Assembly (NCBI RefSeq): GCF_006539545.1
Contig: NZ_BJNF01000053.1
Span: forward strand, 1-38,373
Direction of reading: 5' to 3'
DNA from: Nitrobacter winogradskyi
Lineage (GTDB): Bacteria; Pseudomonadota; Alphaproteobacteria; Rhizobiales; Xanthobacteraceae
DNA length: 38,373 bases
Below the pieces are notes generated by a model that worked only from the letters and a program-made list of their open reading frames with translations, made no database searches and was not told the origin of the DNA. A program made the position numbers and the translations under genes. Within the stretch, counting starts at the first letter, position 1, and the number at the start of each line of letters is the position of its first letter. This document shows positions 1-7,761 of this stretch, piece after piece.

Positions 1-29
1 CAATCCATCGTGATCGAGCGTGCCGGAAG

Positions 30-338
30 TCAGGCGGCCAAAGTATAGGCATCCTGGATGTCGGCGACGAGTTCGGAGGCTTCCCAGATGGCATCTGGCG
101 GGACCGCGCTCATGCTGACGGTCCAGTTGGCGCCGCTACGGGTTTTCGGCGTACTGACGACGTCAAACCGCACTTCGCGGCACAACGGATGCCTGCCGAA
201 AGCCGCGGCCACTCGCGCCTGCAATTCCTGGATTGTCGCCGGTATTTTCAGCGGCCCGATGTCGCGTTCCATGGCCTTTTGCCCCACCCGAACGGTCTCT
301 GGCCTTTCCCGCGGCAAGAGCATACCGTTCACGGGCAA
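30..338 (-). CDS. Small conserved hypothetical protein
   Basis: I do not recognise a named family. The reading frame gives 102 residues from a TTG codon at 338, with a GAGG-like ribosome site about 7 nt upstream. An ATG five codons further in (323) would give 97 residues. The protein looks soluble and mixed alpha/beta, with a Trp-rich C-terminal half ending in an acidic/hydrophobic helix (SELVADIQDAY). It has no signal peptide or membrane segment. It is the outermost gene of a minus-strand run with the small protein at 516-701. Length, amino-acid balance and GC pattern look like real coding sequence, but the start is uncertain and no function can be assigned. Confidence 0.55.
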   Translation of the reverse strand: MPVNGMLLPRERPETVRVGQKAMERDIGPLKIPATIQELQARVAAAFGRHPLCREVRFDVVSTPKTRSGANWTVSMSAVPPDAIWEASELVADIQDAYTLAA

Positions 339-515
339 AATTTGCCTCGATAGCGGTTAACGAGTCGTTAATACGGAACCGTCTGTCTTACGCGCGGAAA
401 CCGGTGTCCGCCGCGTTCCGGAGGCTTTCGGGAGCCGGTTCCATCTGAACACCCGCCGCGCCAAGCCGCCGAGCTGGCGATCCCATCCGGCGGAAAATCC
501 TTTGGGCCATTTCGA

Positions 516-701
516 TCATTTGGTCCGTTTGAGTTCCTCCAGCACCTCATCGATGGTCGCAAGATGGGTTTCCACGGCCAGACGAACCAGCGTGTAGGGC
601 TTGGGATCATCCGGGTCGTCGGCCCTTCGAACGACGAAGCCACGTTTGAAGGCCATCGTTCTCGCCTGCCTGAATTTTTCCAGGTCATCATTGATCGTCA
701 T
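516..701 (-). CDS. Small conserved hypothetical protein (61 aa)
   Basis: The frame opens upstream at a GTG (722), but a strong GGAGGAG site sits 5 nt before the ATG at 701 and 2 nt before an ATG at 704, so 701 is the preferred start (protein begins MTINDDLEKF). The product is charged and mostly helical: an N-terminal acidic/basic helix, a short FVVRRADDPDDPKPY stretch, then a C-terminal helix ending EVLEELKRTK. No signal peptide or membrane segment is visible. I cannot name the family. The very good ribosome site and clean termination argue for a genuine gene. It precedes the hypothetical at 30-338 with a gap of about 180 nt. Confidence 0.6.
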   Translation of the reverse strand: MTINDDLEKFRQARTMAFKRGFVVRRADDPDDPKPYTLVRLAVETHLATIDEVLEELKRTK

Positions 702-812
702 CATTGCTCCTCCCTTCTCCACCGTAAAAAGGCGGCCTCGCCCGAAACTGCGGCCTCCATCTATTCCAACTCCGCCCTGTTCATCAACGCAACGGTTCGC
801 GGAGGCGCGGGG

Positions 813-831
813 GCGGGATCATGCTCTAGAT
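813..831. repeat. Fragment of GATCATGCTCTAGA interspersed repeat
   Basis: The stretch CGGGATCATGCTCTAGA matches one arm of the palindromic repeat at 38320-38363 and a copy at 29661-29674. It overlaps the stop codon of the YqaA-type gene. Confidence 0.6.
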
Positions 832-1422
832 CAAGCGGAACGCGATCACGAAACCGAGGACGATAACGGCAGCGCCGATGGCCACCCAGAGACCGAGCCG
901 CTTTTCGATCTCGCGGCGAATGGCTTCACCGTAGCGGTCGAGCACGACCGCGACGATGAAGAACCGGCCGCCGCGGGCGATGATCGAGCACAGGATAAAC
1001 AGCCAGACGTTGTATCCCGCAAAACCCGAGGTGATGGTAACGAGCTTGTAGGGGATCGGCGTGAGGCCCTTGCCGATGATGATCCACGCGCCCCACTCCG
1101 CATATGACGCGCGAAACGCCTCGACCTTGTCGCCAAGCCCATAGAGATGAATGAGCCACTGGCCAACCGAGTCATAAAGGAGCGCGCCGATTGCATAGCC
1201 GAGCACGCCGCCGGCGACCGAGGCGATCGTGCATACGGTCGCAAACAGCCAGGCGCGTCGTGGCCGCGCCAGCGCCATCGGCAGCAGCATGACGTCGGGC
1301 GGCACTGGAAAGAATGAGCTCTCGGCGAAAGCCACGGCCGCCAGAATCCAGAGCGCATGGGGCTTGTCAGCGGCGGCGATGCACCAGTCGTAGGTCCGTC
1401 TCAGCATGGCGCGATCAACCAT
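826..1422 (-). CDS. YqaA/DedA-type membrane protein
   Basis: Integral inner-membrane protein of the VTT (SNARE-associated/DedA) superfamily, YqaA branch. Members of the wider superfamily act in membrane homeostasis and lipid-carrier flipping; the substrate here is unknown. Starting at the ATG at 1422 it has 198 residues; an in-frame ATG at 1407 is also possible, and the longer frame to 1512 lacks typical N-terminal sequence. Visible marks are the N-terminal FAESSFFPVPPDVMLLPMAL re-entrant-like segment, a Gly-rich helix (GGVLGYAIGALLYD), the GKGLTPIPYKLVTITSGFAG segment with the family's conserved Pro and Lys, and a C-terminal helix after IEKRLGLW. The stop codon (CTA on the plus strand, 826-828) lies inside a GATCATGCTCTAGA repeat fragment. 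Confidence 0.85.
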   Translation of the reverse strand: MVDRAMLRRTYDWCIAAADKPHALWILAAVAFAESSFFPVPPDVMLLPMALARPRRAWLFATVCTIASVAGGVLGYAIGALLYDSVGQWLIHLYGLGDKVEAFRASYAEWGAWIIIGKGLTPIPYKLVTITSGFAGYNVWLFILCSIIARGGRFFIVAVVLDRYGEAIRREIEKRLGLWVAIGAAVIVLGFVIAFRLI

Positions 1423-1686
1423 TACGCGGCCGATTTGTCCATGGCCCGCGCGCAGATTCAGCGAGGCCTGCACAACCGGCGAACGTCGGTCGTCATGATC
1501 GGTTGCCTGCACGATTCGGCGGAACCTCCGTCGTTCCCGGCGTTGCCGATCCCGACGCTACGCAAGAAGTGGAGCCTCACGCGCGATATCACGGGGGTCA
1601 TCGCGCATTCAGATCGTCTCTGATAAAGTACACCGCGTTACGGTCGCGCGCAGCGGCCCCAACCACGGAACTGCCGCAATATCCTC

Positions 1687-2748
1687 ATGCAAGTGCGTTC
1701 TTTGCGTCGTCTCTGGTGTATCCTGCTTGTGCTCGTGAGCGCGGTCGGTGCTGCATACCCCGGGGTCGCGGGCAGCGGGGCCGACGCCGGCGCGCCAACC
1801 CCGATCAGGTTCTCGCTCGATCGCCCGATCGATGCCGCCGTGGCTCCGGTCGTTCTGGCATCGACCCGGGGGCTGTTCCGCGCGGAAGGCGTGAGCGTCA
1901 CGACGGCCGCGGCCGCCGACACCACGGACGCGATTGCGCGTGTCGCGGCCGGCAAGAGCGAACTGGCGCTCGCGGACATCAACACCCTGATCCGCTTTCG
2001 CGATCAGCGGGGCGCGCCCCCGGTCAAGGCGGTGTTCGTGCTGTTCGACAAGGCGGCCTACGCCTTCATTGCGCGCAAGAGCCGGGGCATCAACACGCTC
2101 GCCGACATCGAGGGGAAAACGGTCGGCGTCATCGATGGCGATCCTTCCATCAGGCTGTGGCCTGCGTTGGCGCGGCGGAACGGCTTGCAGCTCAAAACCG
2201 TGAAATTGCAGCAGATCGGCCCGGCCGTTCGTGAACCGATGCTGTCGGCGGGCCAGCTCGACGCCATATCCGGCCTGTCGTACCTGTCGGCGATCGACCT
2301 GCGCAATCGCGGCATCCCGGCGGACGATATCGCGGTGCTGAAATTTGCCGACTACGGCTGCGTGGCCTACGGCAAGGCGCTGATCGTCAACCCGGCATTC
2401 GCCGCCGGCAAGCCGGAAGCGGTGAAGGCGTTCGTGCGCGCAGTGATCACCGGCCTGCGGCTCGCCGTCAGGGAGCCGGCGAAGGCTGTGGATGACGTGC
2501 TAACTCAGATGGAGGGCGGATCACGCGCTGTGGAGCTGGAACGCCTGCATACGGTCCTCAACGACAATATTCTCACCAGCGAGGTCAGGCATAGCGGTAT
2601 CGGCGATATCGATCCGGCCCGGTTCGAGACGTTGCTCGACCAGATCGCCGAGGACTTCAGATTCCGCAATCGTCCGGCGGCTACGGATATCTTCGACAGC
2701 AGTTATCTGCCCCCGGCCAGCGACCGCAGGATCACGCAGGTCGAGTGA
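1687..2748 (+). CDS. ABC transporter substrate-binding protein (NMT1/SsuA-like)
   Basis: Periplasmic solute-binding protein of the NitT/TauT class (NMT1/THI5-like fold), 353 residues. A signal peptide spans about residues 1-28 (basic LRRLW, then a hydrophobic core ending near AGSGADAG). The mature part starts with a typical IRFSLDRPID strand and LASTRGLFRAEGV, followed by the segments SELALADINTLIRF, INTLADIEGKTVGVIDGDP and QLDAISGLSYLSAID that line the two-lobe cleft in this family. The likely ligand class is sulfonate, nitrate, pyrimidine or another small organic solute; the sequence does not decide. No cognate permease or ATPase of the importer type is adjacent: the next gene downstream encodes a fused exporter. 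It may be a lone subunit serving a transporter encoded elsewhere. Confidence 0.85.
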   Translation: MQVRSLRRLWCILLVLVSAVGAAYPGVAGSGADAGAPTPIRFSLDRPIDAAVAPVVLASTRGLFRAEGVSVTTAAAADTTDAIARVAAGKSELALADINTLIRFRDQRGAPPVKAVFVLFDKAAYAFIARKSRGINTLADIEGKTVGVIDGDPSIRLWPALARRNGLQLKTVKLQQIGPAVREPMLSAGQLDAISGLSYLSAIDLRNRGIPADDIAVLKFADYGCVAYGKALIVNPAFAAGKPEAVKAFVRAVITGLRLAVREPAKAVDDVLTQMEGGSRAVELERLHTVLNDNILTSEVRHSGIGDIDPARFETLLDQIAEDFRFRNRPAATDIFDSSYLPPASDRRITQVE

Positions 2749-2863
2749 GCGGCACGAACCGCTGTATTCCCGCGCCTGCCTCTGATTAGATGCCGCCTCC
2801 CGTCCGGCGCATCCTCCATCCGCGCCACAATGCCGCGCTTGCAGTCCATAAGAGCCTCTGCCG

Positions 2864-4693
2864 ATGTCGATGGTCCGCCTTTACACGCGCGTTCTCGAAC
2901 TGCTCGGCACGGAAGCGCGGCTCGGCTGGATCCTGGCCGGCGCCAACCTGCTTCTGGCGGGCGCGCAGTTCGCCGAGCCGGTGCTGTTCGGCCGCATCAT
3001 TGACGTCCTGTCCGGCAATCCGGCCTCCGGCTTCTTTGGAATGGCTTCGACGTCACCCTGGCCGCTGCTGGCGGTTTGGGCGGCGTTCGGCCTGTTCACG
3101 ATCCTGTGCGGCGTGACCGTGGCCCTGCAGGCCGACCGTCTCTCGCATCGCCAGCGCCAGGCCGTGCTGACCGGCTATTTCGAGCACATCATGCAGTTGC
3201 CGCTCGCCTACCACGCAGGCACCCATTCAGGACGGCTGATGAAGGTGATGCTGCAAGGCACGGACGCGCTGTGGCGGCTATGGCTCGGATTTTTCCGCGA
3301 GCATTTCGCGGCGATGATGTCGCTCGTCGTGCTGCTGCCGCTGTCGCTCTATATCAACTGGCGGCTGGCGATCCTTCTGTTCGCGCTCTGCATCATATTC
3401 ACGATGCTGACGACGCTGGTGGTTCGCAAAACCTTCGATATGCAGAACGAGGTGGAGACGCATTTCAGCGATCTTTCCGCGCGCGCCTCCGACGCCCTCG
3501 GCAACGTCGCGCTGGTGCAAAGCTTTGTTCGCGTCGATGCCGAGGTTCAGGGCCTGCGGTTCGTCGTCGACAAGCTGCTATCTGCGCAGATGCCGGTGCT
3601 ATCGTGGTGGGCCGTCGTCACCGTGATGACGCGCGCCTCGACCACCATCACCATTCTGGCGATCTTCACCGCGGGCATCACACTGAACCAGCGGGGAATG
3701 ACGTCGATCGGCGAGATCGTGATGTTCGTGAGCTTCGCCACCATGCTGATCCAGAGACTCGAGCAGGTCGTTTCCTTCATCAACAGCGTGTTCATGGAAG
3801 CGCCGCGTCTTAAGGAATTCTTCGACGTGCTCGACACCGTTCCGGCCGTGCGCGACCGGCCCGACGCCGTCGATCCCGGGCGATTGCAGGGACGCGTTGA
3901 ATTCAACGACGTGTCGTTCTCCTACGACGGCAAACGGCCTGCGGTCGCGAACCTGTCGTTTGTCGCATCGCCCGGCGAGACCATCGCGCTGGTCGGCCCG
4001 ACCGGCGCAGGCAAGTCCACCGCCGTCGCGCTGCTGCACCGGGCGTTCGATCCGCAATCCGGCGTCATCAGGATCGACGGCATGGACATTCGCGACCTCA
4101 CGCTCAGCGGCTTGCGGCGAAACATCGGCGTGGTGTTCCAGGAGCCGCTGCTGTTCAACCGCTCGATCGCCGAGAACCTCCGCGTCGGCAAACCCGACGC
4201 CACCGATGAGGAAATGCGGCTCGCCGCCGGGCGCGCCCAGGCGCTGGACTTCATCGACCGCGGCGAGAAGAAGTTCGATACTCATGCCGGCGAGCGCGGG
4301 CGAATGCTGTCCGGCGGCGAGCGGCAGCGACTCTCGATCGCCCGCGCTTTGCTGAAGGATCCGCCGATCCTGATCCTCGACGAGGCGACCAGCGCGCTGG
4401 ACGCCGTGACCGAGGCCAAGGTCAACGCCGCGCTCGACGAGGTGATGAGGGGACGCACGACATTCGTCATCGCGCATCGGCTGTCCACCATACGGAACGC
4501 CGCGCGAATTCTGGTTTTCGCCGACGGCCGCGTGATCGAAAGCGGAACCTTCAGCGAACTCCTGACGAACGGAGGTCATTTCGCCCAACTCGCGAAAGCG
4601 CAATTCATGACGCAGGAGAGCGCCCAGGCAGACCTGTCCTCATCGCGAACCAACCCGGCCGTCGAAATTCGGCCCCTTTCGTTGGGGAATTAA
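2864..4693 (+). CDS. ndvA: NdvA/ChvA-type ABC exporter (glucan exporter family)
   Basis: Half-size ABC exporter of 609 residues with a fused membrane domain and ATPase, resembling the cyclic beta-1,2-glucan exporters NdvA/ChvA. The membrane domain (about residues 20-310) has six predicted helices. The ATPase has Walker [10 protein letters not shown] at about 378, Q-loop [11 protein letters not shown], signature [15 protein letters not shown] at about 482, Walker [13 protein letters not shown] near 503 and the H-loop IAHRLST. Family members work as homodimers in the inner membrane and export periplasmic glucan; whether this one moves cyclic glucan is inferred from overall resemblance. The start at 2864 is supported by an AAGAG-like site; ATG at 2870 is an alternative. 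No glucan synthase (ndvB) is next to it, and the flanking genes encode a binding protein and a peptidoglycan carboxypeptidase. Confidence 0.85.
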   Translation: MSMVRLYTRVLELLGTEARLGWILAGANLLLAGAQFAEPVLFGRIIDVLSGNPASGFFGMASTSPWPLLAVWAAFGLFTILCGVTVALQADRLSHRQRQAVLTGYFEHIMQLPLAYHAGTHSGRLMKVMLQGTDALWRLWLGFFREHFAAMMSLVVLLPLSLYINWRLAILLFALCIIFTMLTTLVVRKTFDMQNEVETHFSDLSARASDALGNVALVQSFVRVDAEVQGLRFVVDKLLSAQMPVLSWWAVVTVMTRASTTITILAIFTAGITLNQRGMTSIGEIVMFVSFATMLIQRLEQVVSFINSVFMEAPRLKEFFDVLDTVPAVRDRPDAVDPGRLQGRVEFNDVSFSYDGKRPAVANLSFVASPGETIALVGPTGAGKSTAVALLHRAFDPQSGVIRIDGMDIRDLTLSGLRRNIGVVFQEPLLFNRSIAENLRVGKPDATDEEMRLAAGRAQALDFIDRGEKKFDTHAGERGRMLSGGERQRLSIARALLKDPPILILDEATSALDAVTEAKVNAALDEVMRGRTTFVIAHRLSTIRNAARILVFADGRVIESGTFSELLTNGGHFAQLAKAQFMTQESAQADLSSSRTNPAVEIRPLSLGN

Positions 4694-4780
4694 ACTGCGG
4701 ACCATCTGTTCTGGCCTGTCGGGCCGGTATAGATTGGAGCGGCCGCGACGACGGCGCCCGGACACGCTTGAAACCCAGCC

Positions 4781-4895
4781 GCGTATTCCGCAAAAATGGA
4801 TGCCGGTTTTGCGATCAGACGACGCGCAGCTACCAACCGAGCGCATCTTCTGACGCCTGACCGGACTCCACGTAGCCGGAAAATGCTTGAGAAGC
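4781..4895. repeat. Interspersed repeat, ATTCCGCAAAA-type copy
   Basis: The core ATTCCGCAAAAATGGATGCC followed by GGTTTTGC recurs at 29508-29537 with two substitutions. The copy ends near CCGGAAAATGCTTGAGA. It occupies most of the 245-nt gap between the exporter and carboxypeptidase genes. It carries no transposase and looks like a short non-autonomous dispersed element. Confidence 0.65.
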
Positions 4896-4898
4896 AGG

Positions 4899-4917
4899 CC
4901 CTCTTGCCGAAAGAGGG
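4899..4917 (+). promoter_or_regulatory. Leader hairpin abutting the carboxypeptidase ribosome site
   Basis: CCCTCTT-GCCGA-AAGAGGG forms a perfect 7-bp stem with a 5-nt loop, and the AAAGGA ribosome site begins 5 nt later (4922). There is no downstream T-run, so a leader structure that modulates translation or RNA stability is more likely than a terminator. Function is inferred. Confidence 0.4.
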
Positions 4918-4938
4918 TCTTAAAGGACCGGATCGACC

Positions 4939-6306
4939 GTGCATTCTTCCATCGCCCCGTTTCGCAAATGGCTTCCGATCTGCACCGTCCTCGCGGCCGG
5001 GGTGCTGGTTGCGCTCGCGCCATTTCGCGCAGCTCATGCCACCGAAGCGCATCTGCTGATCGAAGCGGATACCGGAAAGGTACTGGAAGCCGAGAATGCC
5101 ACCTTCCCCTGGTATCCGGCCTCGGTCACCAAGCTCATGACCGCTTACGTCACGTTGACGGCGGTCAAGCACAAGCGCCTCACGCTCGACACGCTGTTGG
5201 CGGTATCGCCGACCGCCGCCGCGCAGTCGCCATCGAAGATGGGCTTTCGGCCGGGCACCCAGGTGACCGTCGACAACGCGTTGAAGATGATGATGGTGAA
5301 GTCGGCCAACGACATGGCCGTTGTGCTTGCGGAAGGCGTCGGCGGGTCGATAGACGGTTTCTCGGCCGAAATGAACGCGGCCGCGCAGCGGCTTGGCATG
5401 ACGCAGTCGAGCTATGTCAACCCGAACGGCCTGCCAGCCGACGGCCAGATCTCCTCGGCGCGCGACATGGCCATTCTCGCGCGCGCATTCATTCACGATC
5501 TGCCCGAATACGAATATTTCGTGCACATCCCCTCGATACGCTACGGCCGCAGGGTGACGCACAACTTCAACAAGCTGATCGGGCGCTTTCCAGGCGCCGA
5601 CGGCTTCAAAACCGGCTTCATCTGCGCCTCCGGCTACAATCTCGTCGCGTCCGCCACGCAGAACGGCAAGCGCCTGATCGCGGTGGTGCTCGGCGCATCG
5701 TCGGGTACGATGCGGGCTGTGCGCGCCGCGCAGATGCTAGAGCGCGGCTTCGCCAATAACTCGCTGTCGTGGCTGCGGCCGGCGCTCGGCACCGTCGACA
5801 GGCTGGCGCCGATCGCCGCGACGCCTCCCAATCTGCGCGATGAAATGTGCGGGCCGAAACGCAGGCATCCCGCCAGCGACGAGGATAACGATGTTGTCGC
5901 CAACACGTCAGCGACAAGCGCCGCCATGATGTCGTTCTTCGCGACCGGCGCGCAACCGCCGACGCTTCGGCCGGTGGACATGATCGCCGCCTCCCCGGCG
6001 CCCTCGGATCCCGTCATTGTCTATACCGGACCGACGCGCAGCGGCGCCGCCATCGCAGCCGCGGCGGAAGCCGATGCCGCGCGCGACGCTCCGCCGAAGA
6101 GCAAGAAACCCGGCAAGACCGCCCGGGACAAACCCGCGCCGAAAGCAGACGCCAAGGAAAAATCAAATAACCGGGTCTCGGTTACCATCAACCCCAAGGC
6201 TACACCCAAGCCCACATCCAAGTCCACGAAGCCCCCGGTCGATAGCAAGCCCGCCGCCGGCCCATCCGCCAAGCCCAAAACCGCCGAAGGCAAGTCCAAA
6301 CCCTAG
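4939..6306 (+). CDS. D-alanyl-D-alanine carboxypeptidase (serine-type PBP)
   Basis: Class C low-molecular-weight penicillin-binding protein (DacA/DacF family, peptidase S11) that trims the terminal D-Ala from peptidoglycan pentapeptides in the periplasm. 455 residues from a GTG start with an AAAGGA site 11 nt upstream; no better ATG exists before the catalytic domain. A signal peptide runs to about residue 34 (cleavage near AAHA-TEAH). The three active-site motifs are intact: S62-V-T-K65, S122-A-N124 and K224-T-G226. After about residue 290 the canonical C-terminal beta domain is replaced by a long, low-complexity Lys/Pro/Ala-rich tail (residues about 365-455), probably disordered and suited to wall binding. 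The leader carries a hairpin just before the ribosome site. Confidence 0.92.
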   Translation: MHSSIAPFRKWLPICTVLAAGVLVALAPFRAAHATEAHLLIEADTGKVLEAENATFPWYPASVTKLMTAYVTLTAVKHKRLTLDTLLAVSPTAAAQSPSKMGFRPGTQVTVDNALKMMMVKSANDMAVVLAEGVGGSIDGFSAEMNAAAQRLGMTQSSYVNPNGLPADGQISSARDMAILARAFIHDLPEYEYFVHIPSIRYGRRVTHNFNKLIGRFPGADGFKTGFICASGYNLVASATQNGKRLIAVVLGASSGTMRAVRAAQMLERGFANNSLSWLRPALGTVDRLAPIAATPPNLRDEMCGPKRRHPASDEDNDVVANTSATSAAMMSFFATGAQPPTLRPVDMIAASPAPSDPVIVYTGPTRSGAAIAAAAEADAARDAPPKSKKPGKTARDKPAPKADAKEKSNNRVSVTINPKATPKPTSKSTKPPVDSKPAAGPSAKPKTAEGKSKP

Positions 6307-6314
6307 CTGTTTAG

Positions 6315-6401
6315 TCAGCCGCTTCGCTGAGCTTCATTGTTATCGGATTTATTGTTCTGATCGGACTGCTGGCCTATCTACCGAGCATCGCGGTCCCTTA
6401 A
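6315..6401 (+). pseudogene. Possible vestige of a membrane-protein C-terminus (KdpA-like)
   Basis: Right after the carboxypeptidase stop, an open stretch of 28 codons ending in TAA encodes a hydrophobic helix followed by GLLAYLPSIAVP. This resembles the last membrane helix of the KdpA potassium-channel subunit, whose C-termini typically read like GALTFIPALALGP. There is no ATG, GTG or TTG in frame, only CTG/ATT, so I read it as a decayed remnant or a chance match rather than a gene. Confidence is low. Confidence 0.25.
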
Positions 6402-6429
6402 AAATAGAAAACCCCGCCGGAGCGGGGTT
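6398..6429 (-). terminator. Rho-independent terminator of the Gly/Cys/His peptide gene
   Basis: AACCCCGC-CGGA-GCGGGGTT is a perfect 8-bp GC-rich stem with a 4-nt loop (6410-6429). Read on the minus strand it is followed by TTTTCTATTTTT, a good U-tract. It lies about 50 nt beyond the stop of the small secreted peptide gene at 6482, so it most likely ends that transcript. It could also stop plus-strand read-through from the carboxypeptidase gene. Confidence 0.8.
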
Positions 6430-6481
6430 GAGTTCGTAAGCGAATGCGACGACTACGACGCAACCGTTAATCAGTCATATT

Positions 6482-6811
6482 TCAACGCGGGGCCCAGTAT
6501 CCACTCGGATAGGGACCCGTCCCCAAACGGTGGCATGCACCGCCTGGACCTCGGTAATTGCGAGGGCCACAGCCCTCACCGCGATGACTTCCTGCAAAAT
6601 TTCCGCCAGGATTGGGGCCGCGTCCGAACCGATGACATGCGCCTCCCGACCCGCGATAACGTCCTTGGCCGCACCCGTCGGCAACCTGAACGATGTCCGT
6701 GGACCATCCCGGCGCGGAGGCAACCGGCATCGCCTGCAACGGCGTCGAAAGGAGGGAGAAAGCCGCAAACGCAAACGCAACTCTGAGGGCATTCATTATT
6801 GTCTTCTCCAT
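6482..6811 (-). CDS. Secreted small protein with GCG/ACHR repeats (GCG_CRPN-like)
   Basis: 109-residue exported peptide. The ATG at 6811 is chosen because GGAGGGAAG precedes it by about 4 nt; a frame from 6847 has no such site. A signal peptide covers about residues 1-28 (ALRVAFAFAAFSLLSTPLQA). The mature part holds two near-identical units, GCGQGRYRGSGGACHRFGRG and GCGPRNYRGPGGACHRLGTG, each with two Cys and one His in Gly/Arg-rich context, joined by a short spacer, and ends in YWAPR. The arrangement matches short GCG-prefixed Cys-rich exported peptides seen in rhizobia and relatives (GCG_CRPN-type), whose function is unknown to me. The Cys-His pairs suggest metal binding or disulfides, by inference only. 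A terminator follows at 6398-6429. Confidence 0.75.
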   Translation of the reverse strand: MEKTIMNALRVAFAFAAFSLLSTPLQAMPVASAPGWSTDIVQVADGCGQGRYRGSGGACHRFGRGPNPGGNFAGSHRGEGCGPRNYRGPGGACHRLGTGPYPSGYWAPR

Positions 6812-6877
6812 GTTCTTCCCTCCGGAGCGGGGTTTTGCTCTGAGCAAGAAGCCGAAGCCGCCAACCTGTCTGGCGGA

Positions 6878-7324
6878 TCAGGGGACTACAAGAACGGGGA
6901 TAGGTGCGGTTGCAAGAATCTCGGCGGTTTGACTGCCTAAAAGGACACTCTTGATCCCGCGGCGTCGGTGAGAGGCCATGACGATCAGGCTGCATCCATT
7001 TTTCTTCGCCACATCAACGATAGCTGCGGCCGGTGAGACGTTCTGGATATGGAGTGTCTCGACGGTCAATCCTATTTTTTCTGCCGCTGCTTTGGCTGCC
7101 GAAAGGATAGCTTTTGCATGCCGCGTGTCGGCATCTTCAAGCCGATCCGGATCCATACCAACCTTACCCCATTCGCTTTCGCCTATAGAGGGAACGGGAG
7201 GCTGCTCTGTCACAGTGATGATTGTAACCTTGCCGCCGTATCCGTCGGCCAGCGACAGACCATAGTCGACACCTTTCTGTGCCAGTTCGGAGCCGTCAGT
7301 GGGAATGAGAATATGACTGTGCAT
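6878..7324 (-). CDS. Universal stress protein, UspA family
   Basis: 148-residue single-domain UspA-fold protein, a cytoplasmic dimer in this family. It starts HILIPTDGSELAQKGVDYGLSLA, the classic first strand and helix, and ends with TAPIPVLVVP, the classic last strand. The nucleotide-binding loop reads ASHRRRGIKSVLLGS, whereas ATP-binding members have G-x2-G-x9-G-S/T: the first two glycines are Ala and Arg here. This may be a non-ATP-binding variant. It lies upstream of the secreted Cys-repeat peptide on the same strand with about 66 nt between them, but each appears to have its own ribosome site. Confidence 0.92.
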   Translation of the reverse strand: MHSHILIPTDGSELAQKGVDYGLSLADGYGGKVTIITVTEQPPVPSIGESEWGKVGMDPDRLEDADTRHAKAILSAAKAAAEKIGLTVETLHIQNVSPAAAIVDVAKKNGCSLIVMASHRRRGIKSVLLGSQTAEILATAPIPVLVVP

Positions 7325-7470
7325 AGCGAGACCCCTCAGCCCTCAAAAACCCGCGATGATCATAACCATCACTTCTCAACTCAACAAGGAGCCCTTTCTT
7401 CCCGCGCACTCCATCATCAGCCACTCAAGCGGCAGCAGCGTAACGCCAGCGCCTAGACTCGTCTAGCTGT

Positions 7471-7552
7471 TGTTTTAACGCGTTTTCTTCACGCGAGCCG
7501 GCATCCATTCTCGGGTCAAGCCCGAGGACATGCTTCGCTCGAAAACGCTATA
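7471..7552 (+). repeat. Composite interspersed repeat, TTTTGACGCGTTTTCTTCAC family
   Basis: Copy of the family also seen at 12323-12425, 14797-14890, 24560-24687, 31255-31362 and 34314-34430. It contains ACGCGTTTTCTTCACGCGA, an inner hairpin CTCGGG-TCAAG-CCCGAG and the closing CTTCGCTCGAAAACGCTAT. It fills the middle of the 437-nt gap between the UspA gene and fadD. In the rest of that gap (7325-7470 and 7553-7761) I see no supported gene. Confidence 0.75.
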
Positions 7553-7761
7553 ATAACAGGCGGCAAACGTCGCACAGGCAAACCCTGCACGTTGGCCACC
7601 AGACCATTTCGGGCCTGCCGACGGAATAAACCGTTAAGCTTGCTGCGGCGGCATTCGCGCGTCGTGATCGCGCAACTACTTGCCTTAGACCGCCACCTTG
7701 CCCGATATTCCCTGCACAAGACATTCTCTTTCCCTTGAACATGGGATCACCGGGACGTCAC

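Noticed and set aside
1423-1512. N-terminal extension of the YqaA-type protein to 1512
   Set aside because: The extension is polar, lacks family sequence and a ribosome site; the ATG at 1422 is more credible.
3599-4603. Long minus-strand frame of 334 codons opposite the ABC exporter gene
   Set aside because: It lies antisense to the conserved ATPase domain, contains no recognisable domain and is explained by GC-biased codon use of the exporter.
7548-7742. Short Cys-containing minus-strand frame before fadD
   Set aside because: It starts at the fadD leader, has no good ribosome site and its 3' end lies beside a repeat; composition looks random.
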